DNA from: Streptomyces sp. 6-11-2 | Lineage (GTDB): Bacteria; Actinomycetota; Actinomycetes; Streptomycetales; Streptomycetaceae | Reading direction: 5' to 3' | NCBI RefSeq assembly: GCF_006540305.1 | Contig: NZ_BJOR01000001.1 | Location: 62,001-126,000, forward strand | Length of the DNA: 64,000 nt | Shown here: one piece after another, positions 24,005 through 31,999 of the stretch | How positions within the stretch are numbered: position 1 is the first letter of the stretch | Layout: the number at the start of each line of letters is the position of its first letter | Position numbers and translations under genes: made by a program | The notes under the pieces: model-generated | The model's database searches: none | What the model saw: the letters and a program-made list of their open reading frames with translations, nothing else | Told to the model about the DNA's origin: nothing

Positions 24005-24390
24005 AGGTGGAAGCCCTGCTCTTCGGCGGCGTCGCACTCTTCTTCGGCGGCAGCGCCGCCCTGTACGGCGTCTGGTCGGGCGAGCCGGCCGGCACGGCGG
24101 CGCTGGTCATCGCGTGCGGAATGGCGGCGCTGGTCTCCTTCTTCTGCCTGATCCAGTACCGGCGCAAGGGAGTGCGCCCGCAGGACCGCCGTGAGGCCGA
24201 GGTCGCCGACGCCGCCGGGCCGCTGGAGTTCTTCCCGCCCGAGAGCACCTGGCCGATCGTCACCGCGCTGGGCTTCTCGGTCAGCGCGCTGGGCGTGGTC
24301 TACGGGGTGTGGCTGTTCCTCATCGGTCTCGGGGTGCTGGTGCGGGGGGTGGCGGGGATGGCGTTCCAGTACGTTCACCGGGGCGAGTGA
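24001..24390 (+). CDS. ctaF: Actinobacterial cytochrome c oxidase subunit IV
   Basis: A 129-aa small membrane subunit specific to actinobacterial aa3 oxidases. It has two N-terminal helices ([40 protein letters not shown]), the loop [20 protein letters not shown] that is diagnostic of the family, and two C-terminal helices. ATG 24001 overlaps the ctaD TGA. Its last 71 bp overlap the convergent qcrB-like gene. Confidence 0.9.
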   Translation: MKVEALLFGGVALFFGGSAALYGVWSGEPAGTAALVIACGMAALVSFFCLIQYRRKGVRPQDRREAEVADAAGPLEFFPPESTWPIVTALGFSVSALGVVYGVWLFLIGLGVLVRGVAGMAFQYVHRGE

Positions 24391-25846
24391 CGACCGGCCC
24401 CGCCGGGGCTCCGGGGCGGCGCGACCCGACGGCGCGGTGGTCGCTCTCGTAGCCCCCGGTGATGGACTGCCGCACCTCACCGGTCTCCTCGCCCTCGGCG
24501 AGGATCTCCTGTTCCCTGGCCAGCAGGGCGTGGCACAGGGCCCGGGTGACCAGGAAGGCGGCGACGGGAGCCAGCACGAGCGCGATCCGCAGCACCCAGG
24601 TGATCGTGTTCACGGAGACCCGGAAGGCGGCCGCGATGATGTCGTTGCCGCCCTCCAGCAGCAGCACGCCGTAGAACACGAGCCCGGCGACGCCGAGGCC
24701 GGTGCGGACGGGGCGCTCCCGCGGCCGGTCGCACAGGTGCTGTTCCTGGTGCCACTCCCCCGTCAGCCACTGCTCGGCGAACGGGTACGCGTACAGGACG
24801 GCGAACAGCAGCCCCGGCAGGACCACCGCCGGCAGGAAGGCGTTCCACATGATCGTGTGCCCGGCCACGTTCGTCTCCCAGGCCGGCATCAGCCGCAGCG
24901 AGCCCTCCAGGAACCCGACGTACCAGTCCGGCTGGGAGCCCGTGGACGCCTGGTCCGGCTGGTAGGGGCCGTACGTCCACACCGGGTTGATCTGGGCGAT
25001 CCCGGCGAGCAGGACCAGCACGCCGAAGACGGTGAACTGCAGGCCCAGCGAGGAGGCGGTGAACTGGGGGAAGAGCGGTTTGCCGCGCACGTTGCGGCCG
25101 CCGCGGCCCGGGCCGCGCCACTGGGTGTGCTTGAGATGGAAGACCAGGAGCAGGTGCGCGACGACCAGCGCGATCAGGACGCCCGGCAGCAGCAGGATGT
25201 GCAGGCTGTACAGCCGGGGGATGATCTCGTGCCCCGGGAACTGGCCGCCGAACACGAGGAAACTCGCGTAGGTGCCGATCACCGGCAAGGACAGCACGAT
25301 CGCCTGGGCGATGCGCAGCCCGGTGCCGGAGAGCAGGTCGTCGGGCAGGGAGTAGCCCGCGAAACCCTCGGCGACGGAGAGGGCGAACAGCGTCACCCCG
25401 ATGACCCAGTTGATCTCCCTGGGCCTGCGGAAGGCACCGGTGAAGAAGATCCGCAGCAGGTGCGCGCCGATCGCGGCGACGAAGACGAGCGCCGCCCAGT
25501 GGTGGGTCTGCCGCAGCAGCAGTCCGCCGCGGATGTCGAAGCTGATGCGCAGGGTGGAGTCGAACGCCTCCGACATGAGCACCCCGCGCAGTGGCGCGTA
25601 CGACCCGGCGTAGGCGACCTCACGCATCCCCGGCTGGAAGAACAGCGTCAGCCACACGCCGGTCAGGACCAGCACGAGCAGGCTGTACAGGGCGAGCTCG
25701 CCGAGCAGGAACGACCAGTGCTCGGGGAACGCCTTGCGCATGAGCCCGCCGCCCTCGGACAGCGGCAGCCGGGCGTCCAGGAAGCCGGTGAACCGCTCAC
25801 CGGGTCCGGCACCGCGTACGGGGCGCCCGCGCCGTGCCGGGCTCAC
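24320..25846 (-). CDS. qcrB: Cytochrome b subunit of the bc1 complex (QcrB-like)
   Basis: A 508-aa actinobacterial cytochrome b. The two haem-ligand His pairs are visible in RQTHHWAALVFVAAIGAHLL and YSLHILLLPG...VVAHLLLVFHLKHTQW. The Q_o region (YGPYQPDQASTGSQPDWYVG) and C-terminal helices follow. It oxidises menaquinol. GTG 25846 overlaps the stop of the small upstream gene (GTGA). Neither the Rieske protein nor the dihaem cytochrome cc is encoded nearby. The disordered C-terminus overlaps the 3' end of ctaF. Confidence 0.93.
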   Translation of the reverse strand: MSPARRGRPVRGAGPGERFTGFLDARLPLSEGGGLMRKAFPEHWSFLLGELALYSLLVLVLTGVWLTLFFQPGMREVAYAGSYAPLRGVLMSEAFDSTLRISFDIRGGLLLRQTHHWAALVFVAAIGAHLLRIFFTGAFRRPREINWVIGVTLFALSVAEGFAGYSLPDDLLSGTGLRIAQAIVLSLPVIGTYASFLVFGGQFPGHEIIPRLYSLHILLLPGVLIALVVAHLLLVFHLKHTQWRGPGRGGRNVRGKPLFPQFTASSLGLQFTVFGVLVLLAGIAQINPVWTYGPYQPDQASTGSQPDWYVGFLEGSLRLMPAWETNVAGHTIMWNAFLPAVVLPGLLFAVLYAYPFAEQWLTGEWHQEQHLCDRPRERPVRTGLGVAGLVFYGVLLLEGGNDIIAAAFRVSVNTITWVLRIALVLAPVAAFLVTRALCHALLAREQEILAEGEETGEVRQSITGGYESDHRAVGSRRPGAPAGPVVTRPGERTGTPSPPPPAPAPRDR

Positions 25847-26160
25847 GGCTCCTCCGCTCCGCCGCCCTCGTCCCGGCCGCCTTCGCCCGCCTCCGGGGCC
25901 GACCGCGCGGCCCTCTCCACGCCGGCCTCGATCTCGGTGCGCGGCTTGCCCGCGTCGCTCGCGTACTCGCTCAGGGCGGCCTGGAGATCACGGGCCAGGT
26001 CCCGCCAGGCCCGCCAGGCCGTCTCGTACGTCTCGCTCTGCGTTCCGGTCCACTGCGCCTGCGCGGGCGGTCCGTAGTTCTGCCGCAGCTGCTCGACCCG
26101 GTCGTGTGCCTCGTCGGCCGCCCGCTGCTTGGCCACGAGCTCTTCGAAGGTGTGTGACAC
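25843..26160 (-). CDS. Hypothetical helical protein preceding qcrB
   Basis: 105 aa from GTG 26160. Mostly charged alpha-helix, probably a short coiled coil (FEELVAKQRAADEAHDRVEQ, then ETAWRAWRDLARDLQAALSE), with an acidic Gly/Glu-rich tail. No signal peptide or membrane span. Its stop overlaps the qcrB start, so the two are translationally coupled. It could be an assembly or accessory protein for the cytochrome complex; that is only inference from position. Confidence 0.7.
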   Translation of the reverse strand: MSHTFEELVAKQRAADEAHDRVEQLRQNYGPPAQAQWTGTQSETYETAWRAWRDLARDLQAALSEYASDAGKPRTEIEAGVERAARSAPEAGEGGRDEGGGAEEP

Positions 26161-26260
26161 AGCCCAGGACCCTAAGCACGACCGGCGCACGCGGCAGTCC
26201 CGACCTGCCGGGCGGGGACGCGGCACACCCGTGTGGCGGGTCGCGGCGCCGCGGGCGGGC

Positions 26261-28708
26261 TCAGAGCGCCAGCTCGCTCCACACCTGCTTGCCGCCGCCG
26301 GCCGGCACGGTGCCCCAGGTCGCCGACATGGCCTCGACGAGGAGGATGCCCCGGCCGCCGGTGGCCTGCCAGCCGATGCTGGTCGGCTTGACCGGGGTGC
26401 GGGGCGAGGCGTCGGCGACGGCGACGCGCAGCCGCCGGTTGACCAGGGTGAGGTCCAGGCGGACCTGGCCGTCGGTGTGCACGAGGGCGTTGGTGACCAG
26501 CTCGGACACCACGAGGAGCACGGCGTCGGTGTCCTCCGTGACGCCCCAGGAACGCAGGGTGCGCCGGGTGAAGCGGCGGGCGTGCCGGACCGCTTCGGGC
26601 ACCCGCCACACCGACCAGCTCTCCCTGAGCGGGCGTACGGCCATGCCGTCGTAGCGCATCAGCAGCAGCGCGATGTCGTCGTCGCGGCCCGCGCCGGTCA
26701 GCAGGACGTCGGCGACCAGGCCGAGATGGGAGGGGTCGGCGGCGGCCAGGTCGTGGGCGAGTCGGGCCATGCCCACGTCGATGTCGGCGTCCGCGGACTC
26801 CACCAGGCCGTCGGTGGTCAGGGCGAGCACCGTGCCGGGTTGCAGCCGCAGCGGGGTCATCGGGAAGTCGGCCTGCGTCAGCACGCCGAGCGGGGGCCCG
26901 CCCTCGGCCTCCGCGATCTCGGTACGGCCGTCCGGGTGGCGCAGCACCAACGGAGGGTGTCCGGCGCGTACGCACCAGGCGGAGCCCTGTTCCATGTCGA
27001 CCTCGACGTAGGCGCAGGTGGCGAACAGGTCGGTCTCCATCTCCAGCAGGAGGCGGTTGGCGTGCGAGACCACCACGTCCGGCGGGTGGCCCTCGGCTGC
27101 GTAGGCGCGCAGGGCGGTGCGCATCTGGCCCATCAGGGTGGCGGCGCCCGCGTTGTGGCCCTGCACGTCGCCGATGACGAGGGCCACGCGGTGGTCGGGC
27201 AGCGGGATCACGTCGTACCAGTCGCCGCCGACCTCCAGTCCGGCCGTGGCCGGCAGATAGCGGGCCACGGCCTCGGCGCCGGGCAGTTGCGGCAGGCGGC
27301 TGGGCAGCAGGGTGCGCTGGAGCATGCCGACGAGTTCGTGCTCGGCGTCGAAGGCGCGGGCGCGCAGCAGGGCCTGTCCGGCCAGGCCGGCCGAGGCGGT
27401 GAGCAGGGCGCGTTCGTCGGGGCCGAAGTCGTGCGGGGTGTCCCAGCCGATCAGGCAGGCGCCCGCCATGCGGCCGGCCGCGGGCAGCGGCAGCACCGCG
27501 AGGCCGCCCGGGCCGACGTCGGCGAGGGCCGGTTCGAGGGTGGCCCCGGCGGGCCAGATCTGGGCGCGGCCCTCGCGCAGGGCGGCGGCCAGGGTGGGCA
27601 TGGCCCGCACGGGCGCGTCCGGCCACTCGGTGCGCCACTGAAGGCGCCACAGCTCGGGCCAGGCATCCGGTTCGGGCGGGTCGAGGACGGTGACGACGAG
27701 CCGGTCGTTCTCCAGCTCGGCGAGCGCGATCCGGTCGGCCCGCAGCGGTGCGCGCAGCGCGGACACCACCGCCTGGCCGACGTCCCGGACGGTGCCCGCG
27801 GTCGCCAGGGCGGCGGCGAGCCGCTGGACGCGGGCGACGTCGTTGACGCCGGGGCGCAGCGTGGAGGCGTCGGCGACGGTGCCGACCAGGCGGGCCGGAC
27901 GGCCCTCGCCGCCGGGCAGCAGCCGTCCGCGCAGCCGCAGCCACCTGGGTTGGCCGCCCGGTCGCAGGGCGCGGAACTCCAGCTCGCGTTCGCCGATGGA
28001 CATGTGGTCGGCCTCGACCACGGACATCAGGGACGGCAGGTCTTCCGGCACGGTCAGCGCGAGCAGTGTCTCGACCTTGCCGTCGAAGCCGGGCCGGGTG
28101 ATGCCGAACAGGTCCAGGATGCGGTCGCCGACCTCCACTCTCCCGCTGTCCATGGCGAGGCTGAACGCGTCCGGCGGCAGTTCCTCGCCCTGGACGGCCT
28201 CCGCGGCGTCGGGGCACGCGACGGCCTCGGCGATCAGTTCGAGGCACGCGCGGCCCTCGCCGTCGAAGCCGCCCGGCTCGTCGGTGACGGCGAGCAGCAC
28301 GCCGCCGTCCGGCCCGCGCAGGGGTAACGCGGCCAGGGAGAAGACGTCTTCGGCCGGCATCCGCCGGAAGGCGGCGGAGCCGGCGAGGTCCTCGGGTCGC
28401 AGCCACACGGGCCGGCCGGAGCGGCAGGCGTCCGCCGCGGGGGACCCTCCGGCCAGGGGGTAGCTGTCCCGCAGCCCGTACAGGGTCCGCGGGACGCCGA
28501 CCGACTCGGACAGGCACAGCAGCTCGCCCGTCGCGGCACGGATGTAGACGCCGGCGAACGCGGCCCCGGTGAAGACCAGGGCCTGCTCCAGCACGCGGCG
28601 CAGCCGGTCGGCGGTCGCCGGTGCGGAGGTGAGCGTTCTGAGAGCGAGTTCGGCCCGCGGGGTTGTCGTTCTTCGTGCAGTAGCGCCCTCACTGACCACA
28701 TTGGTCAT
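26261..28708 (-). CDS. GAF/PAS/SpoIIE phosphatase with a C-terminal HATPase_c domain
   Basis: An 815-aa Streptomyces-type regulator. In order: a GAF domain (~20-170), a PAS-like domain (~190-320, ending WLRLRGRLLPGGEG), a second GAF (~330-480), a PP2C/SpoIIE phosphatase (~490-680, with GGDWYDVIPLPDHRVAL, VIGDVQGHNAGAATLMGQMR and the metal-binding DDDIALLLMR) and an anti-sigma-type HATPase (~700-810, [31 protein letters not shown]). Such proteins tune sigma factors by dephosphorylating anti-anti-sigma factors in response to a GAF/PAS signal. ATG 28708 precedes the conserved part; it is monocistronic. Confidence 0.92.
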   Translation of the reverse strand: MTNVVSEGATARRTTTPRAELALRTLTSAPATADRLRRVLEQALVFTGAAFAGVYIRAATGELLCLSESVGVPRTLYGLRDSYPLAGGSPAADACRSGRPVWLRPEDLAGSAAFRRMPAEDVFSLAALPLRGPDGGVLLAVTDEPGGFDGEGRACLELIAEAVACPDAAEAVQGEELPPDAFSLAMDSGRVEVGDRILDLFGITRPGFDGKVETLLALTVPEDLPSLMSVVEADHMSIGERELEFRALRPGGQPRWLRLRGRLLPGGEGRPARLVGTVADASTLRPGVNDVARVQRLAAALATAGTVRDVGQAVVSALRAPLRADRIALAELENDRLVVTVLDPPEPDAWPELWRLQWRTEWPDAPVRAMPTLAAALREGRAQIWPAGATLEPALADVGPGGLAVLPLPAAGRMAGACLIGWDTPHDFGPDERALLTASAGLAGQALLRARAFDAEHELVGMLQRTLLPSRLPQLPGAEAVARYLPATAGLEVGGDWYDVIPLPDHRVALVIGDVQGHNAGAATLMGQMRTALRAYAAEGHPPDVVVSHANRLLLEMETDLFATCAYVEVDMEQGSAWCVRAGHPPLVLRHPDGRTEIAEAEGGPPLGVLTQADFPMTPLRLQPGTVLALTTDGLVESADADIDVGMARLAHDLAAADPSHLGLVADVLLTGAGRDDDIALLLMRYDGMAVRPLRESWSVWRVPEAVRHARRFTRRTLRSWGVTEDTDAVLLVVSELVTNALVHTDGQVRLDLTLVNRRLRVAVADASPRTPVKPTSIGWQATGGRGILLVEAMSATWGTVPAGGGKQVWSELAL

Positions 28709-28832
28709 TACAGCGTGTATCGGACGATTACGCAGCCCCTGTGACAGTTCCGGGAGTTCCGGGGTGGACGACGCCCGAAAGGTTCGCACGTGTGGCGGAG
28801 CGCGCGGCGGAGGGCCCGGCTGCCGGACGACC

Positions 28833-28870
28833 GATCGGTCCGGCCCTCCGCCGGGAGGGCCGGACCGATC
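28833..28870. terminator. Strong hairpin between the protease and the SpoIIE-type gene
   Basis: A perfect 17-bp stem, GATCGGTCCGGCCCTCC at 28833-28849 with its complement at 28854-28870, around a GCCG tetraloop. It lies ~105 bp past the stop of the minus-strand protease gene. The rest of 28709-28975 holds no gene. Confidence 0.75.
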
Positions 28871-28975
28871 CACTGACCGGCGGGCACCGCCGGCCGGCAG
28901 GCCGGTCGGTGGCGTGGGGGGAGCCGGTCAGCGGCCCGGGGCGAGCGGCTCAGGGGGTAGCCGCCCGGGGGCCGT

Positions 28976-30286
28976 TCAGGGGGTCCGGGTGCGCCCGGAG
29001 CCGTACGCGGGACCGGAGTTGTGGCCACCCGCGCCGGACTGGCGGTCACCCGCACCGGACGGGTCGGTGTCGGACTGGCCGGCGCCGGGCTGCTGGTCGC
29101 CTGCGTCTCCGGCGTCGCCGGCCGCGTCGCCGGCCGCGCCGCCGCCGTCGCCCGCGCCGAGCGTCGCGCCCGTCGCCTGGAGGGCGGTGGTGACCGGCTG
29201 GAAGAAGGTTTCGCCGCCCCGGATGCAGTCGCCGCTGCCGCCCGAGGTGAGGCCGACCGCGCCGCCGTCCTGTGTGAACAGCGGGCCGCCGCTGTCGCCG
29301 GGCTCGGCGCAGACGTTGGTCTGGATGAGGCCCGTGACGGTGTCGACACCGCCGGTCTCGCTCTGGAAGTTGACGGTGGCGTCGAGGCCGGTGACCGTGC
29401 CGTTGTGCAGTCCGGTGGTGCTGCCCATGCGGAACACCGTCGCGCCGACGGTGGCCTCGGCCGCCCCGGTGATCTCGACGCTCTGCCCGTTGCCGACGTC
29501 GACCGCGCTCGGCGCCTGCGTGCCCGGGTCGTCGTACGTGACGAGGGCGAGGTCGCTGCCGGGGAAGGTGGCCTGGTCCACGGTGGCCACCGGCGCGCCG
29601 TTCTGGGAGTCGGACCACTGCTCGGCCGCGACGCCGCAGTGCCCGGCGGTCAGGAAGGCGGGACTGCCGTCGCCTGCGGTGACGTTGAAGCCGAGGGAGC
29701 AGCGGACGGTGCCGCCCTGCGTCCGGGCGAAGATGGCGTCGCCGCCGGAGGCGAAGGTCTTGAAGGTGCCGGCGGACTTCTTCAGGGTCGCCATGCCGGA
29801 GCCGAGGCCGCGGACGGTGGACCGGAGCCTGTTCCACCTGGCGCCGGTGACCGTGCTGTCGGCGGTGACCACGACCTTGTTGGTGCGGGGGTCCACGGCC
29901 CAGGAGGTGCCGGGGATGGAGGCCTCGGCCTTCAGGGTCCGGGCCGCGGAGTTCAGGGCGGCGGTGCTGTTGCCGACCTGGCGGACGGACGCGCCCGCCT
30001 TCTTCGCCCGGAGGACCATGCCGGAGTCGCCGCCCACCACGTTGACGACGAGCCGCCGTTCGGCGCTGTCGTAGTAGGAGCCCGCGAAGGAGTCGCCGAG
30101 CGCCGTGGCGAGTTGCGCGGAAAGGCCCGAGGCGTCCGCGGCCCTGAGGGTCCTGGGAGTGGCGTCGCCCGCCGCGCCGTCCTGGGAGGCGTTGGCGTTC
30201 GGGAGCAGCACCGCCGCCGCACCGAGCGCCACCACGCCGCCCGCCGCTATAGCGGCCTTGCGCTTCGGAATTCGCTTGTGACTCAA
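28976..30286 (-). CDS. Secreted S1 serine protease (streptogrisin/alpha-lytic type) with a disordered C-terminal tail
   Basis: 436 aa from TTG 30286, chosen because AGGAGG lies eight bases upstream. It has a signal peptide (AAIAAGGVVALGAAAVLLPN, cut near NANA), an alpha-lytic-type prodomain (~40-170), then the chymotrypsin-fold protease: LTAGHCG (His), GSDLALVTYDD (Asp) and AEPGDSGGPLF (Ser), with Cys pairs around them. After the catalytic domain comes ~65 residues of Gly/Ala/Asp/Pro repeats (AAGDAAGDAGDAGDQQPGAG), unlike the short ends of classical streptogrisins. It is divergent from the NHLM peptide-export operon; a role in processing or degrading the exported peptide is possible but only inferred. 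Confidence 0.9.
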   Translation of the reverse strand: MSHKRIPKRKAAIAAGGVVALGAAAVLLPNANASQDGAAGDATPRTLRAADASGLSAQLATALGDSFAGSYYDSAERRLVVNVVGGDSGMVLRAKKAGASVRQVGNSTAALNSAARTLKAEASIPGTSWAVDPRTNKVVVTADSTVTGARWNRLRSTVRGLGSGMATLKKSAGTFKTFASGGDAIFARTQGGTVRCSLGFNVTAGDGSPAFLTAGHCGVAAEQWSDSQNGAPVATVDQATFPGSDLALVTYDDPGTQAPSAVDVGNGQSVEITGAAEATVGATVFRMGSTTGLHNGTVTGLDATVNFQSETGGVDTVTGLIQTNVCAEPGDSGGPLFTQDGGAVGLTSGGSGDCIRGGETFFQPVTTALQATGATLGAGDGGGAAGDAAGDAGDAGDQQPGAGQSDTDPSGAGDRQSGAGGHNSGPAYGSGRTRTP

Positions 30287-30901
30287 ACTTCTCGACCTCC
30301 TGGGGACGGGGCCTGTACCGCCGTCCGGTGGCGGTTGGGGGACGCCTGGACGGCAGTTGGTACGCAGGGGGCGGGCGACGCGTTCAATCCCGATCGCCAA
30401 CTCCTCACGGACCATGCCGAATCGGCCAACTCCCTGGGCCAGCAGTGGCCGATGGGACGCTCCGCGACCGCACGGCGACGGACGGTTGCGAACAGCAAGC
30501 GGAATCCAGGCTTCAGCGAATCTGCACATCGAATGCCCAACGAAGTCACCGCGGTCGGAGGATCTGCACAGCCGCGCGCCCCCTGCGAGGGCTTCGGGGC
30601 CCGGTTCCGGACGCACCGGCGCAAGGGCAAGGGAGGCGGTGCGCCGATGCGGTGCGGTGTGTGAAGAAGTCGCCGCCACGCCGTTGCCGAGCCTGCACGC
30701 TTCCCCGGTCACATCGACAAGTGCCCTGGTGGGAGGCCTGGTTGAGTGGAATCGGCGGGCCGCACCGTGCTTACATCCATCGCAGCGCGGGACCCCAGCC
30801 GGGCGCTCGGGAAGGGGCCCGGTACCCGCGGTCGCGGCCGTCTTTCCCCAGAGAAGGCCGCTCCCCCCTTGTGAGACATCCATATGAAGGGACGTTCCAT
30901 C
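30287..30901. promoter_or_regulatory. 615-bp divergent control region between the protease and the peptide-export operon
   Basis: No convincing gene; two overlapping open frames here have composition like non-coding GC-rich DNA. It must hold the promoters of both transcription units. Local lower-GC text (TTGCGAACAGCAAGCGGAAT near 30486; GTTCCATCATG at the end) and a twice-repeated ATCTGCACA (about 30521 and 30560) are candidate control elements. AAGGGA nine bases before ATG 30902 is the precursor RBS. Confidence 0.4.
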
Positions 30902-31117
30902 ATGAACCCCACCCCCCAGGTTGAGACCGCCGAGATCTCCGACGCCGAGCTCGACAACGTCTCCGGCGGTCTGTCCGTGAACGCCCTGGGCACCGCCACC
31001 GGCCTGGTGGACAGCGTTGTCCCGGTCTCCGGCGTGGTGAACACGGCCGTCGGCACGGTCGAGGGTGCCACCGGTCTGAGCACCGCCCCGGTCGCCAACC
31101 TGGTCGCCGGTCTCTGA
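30902..31117 (+). CDS. Double-glycine precursor peptide of the NHLM export system, 71 aa
   Basis: The leader is MNPTPQVETAEISDAELDNV followed by SGG at residues 21-23, with the acidic ELDxVSGG pattern recognised by C39 peptidases. The predicted core after GG is 48 residues: Val/Gly/Ala/Thr-rich, with no Cys, Lys, Arg, His or aromatic residue, and with one Asp and one Glu. It lacks a Sec signal. The C39-ABC transporter downstream should cleave after GG and export the core. Modification through Ser/Thr alone (e.g. dehydration) cannot be excluded, but no modifying enzyme is nearby. ATG 30902 is preferred to 30884 because AAGGGA lies at the right distance. Confidence 0.85.
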   Translation: MNPTPQVETAEISDAELDNVSGGLSVNALGTATGLVDSVVPVSGVVNTAVGTVEGATGLSTAPVANLVAGL

Positions 31118-31192
31118 TCGCACCTCGTTGCCGCCGAGTCCCGGGACCGCACGCCGGTTCCGGGGCTCGCGGTTGCCGCAGGAAGCCATAAC

Positions 31193-31999
31193 GTGCAGTT
31201 CCGACAACAGGCCCTCGCCAAGCTCCAGTCGCCGGAAGAACTCGACCTCCCGGTGCGGCTCGCCCGCCCCCAGGGATGGCTCGTCCTGTCCGTCACCCTC
31301 GTCGCCATGGCGGCCGCGTCCCTGTGGGCCGTGACCGGATCGGTGGCGTCCACCGTCGGCGCGCCGGCCATCCTCACGCACGGGCAGGGCAGTTACGTCC
31401 TGCAGAGCCCGGTCGCCGGACAGGTCACCGCGGTCCTCGCCAAGGAGGGCGAGCGGCTGCCCGCGAACTCGCCCGTGCTCACGGTGCGTACCGGCCGGGG
31501 CGAGGAGACCCTGCGCACGGTGGCCGCCGGCCGGATCACCACGCTCGCCGCCACCATCGGCCAGATCGTCTCCACCGGCGCGGACGTCGCGGCCGTGGAG
31601 AAGGTCGCCCATGCCTCCGACCCGCTGTACGCGACCGTGTACGTGCCCGCCGAGAACGCCGCCGCCATTCCCGCCGGCGCCTCGGTCGACCTGACCGTCT
31701 CCTCGGTGCCCGCCCAGCGCTACGGCGTGCTGCGCGGCCATGTGAGGACGGTGGACCGGTCGGCCCAGTCCGCCCAGCGGATCGCCGCCTTCCTCGGGGA
31801 CGGCCAGCTGGGCGAGCAGTTCACCCGGAAGGGCCGGCCCGTCGCCGTACTCGTCCGGCTCGACACCTCGTCCGCGACGGAGAGCGGCCTCGCGTGGTCG
31901 TCCGCCGGCGGACCGCCGTACCGGCTCGACTCCATGACCCCGGCCGCCGCCTCGATCCGGCTGGCCGACCAGCGTCCCCTCGATTGGCTGCTGCCGTGA
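31193..31999 (+). CDS. HlyD-like membrane-fusion protein of the NHLM system
   Basis: A 268-aa periplasmic-adaptor-type protein. One N-terminal membrane helix (GWLVLSVTLVAMAAASLWAV, ~28-48) is followed by a biotinyl-lipoyl-like hairpin (LQSPVAGQVTAVLAKEGERL and VAAGRITTLAATIGQIVSTG) and a beta-barrel region (VYVPAENAAAIPAGASVDL). It links the ABC transporters of the cluster. GTG 31193; its stop overlaps the GTG of the next gene, so all three transport genes form one operon with the precursor 75 bp upstream. Confidence 0.88.
   Translation: MQFRQQALAKLQSPEELDLPVRLARPQGWLVLSVTLVAMAAASLWAVTGSVASTVGAPAILTHGQGSYVLQSPVAGQVTAVLAKEGERLPANSPVLTVRTGRGEETLRTVAAGRITTLAATIGQIVSTGADVAAVEKVAHASDPLYATVYVPAENAAAIPAGASVDLTVSSVPAQRYGVLRGHVRTVDRSAQSAQRIAAFLGDGQLGEQFTRKGRPVAVLVRLDTSSATESGLAWSSAGGPPYRLDSMTPAAASIRLADQRPLDWLLP

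Noticed and set aside
30328..30924. Two overlapping open frames upstream of the precursor peptide
   Set aside because: No RBS, Arg/Pro/His-rich composition, and mutual overlap; treated as a control region.
30902..31117. Calling the precursor a lanthipeptide
   Set aside because: The core has no Cys for lanthionine rings and no lanthionine synthetase is encoded in the window.
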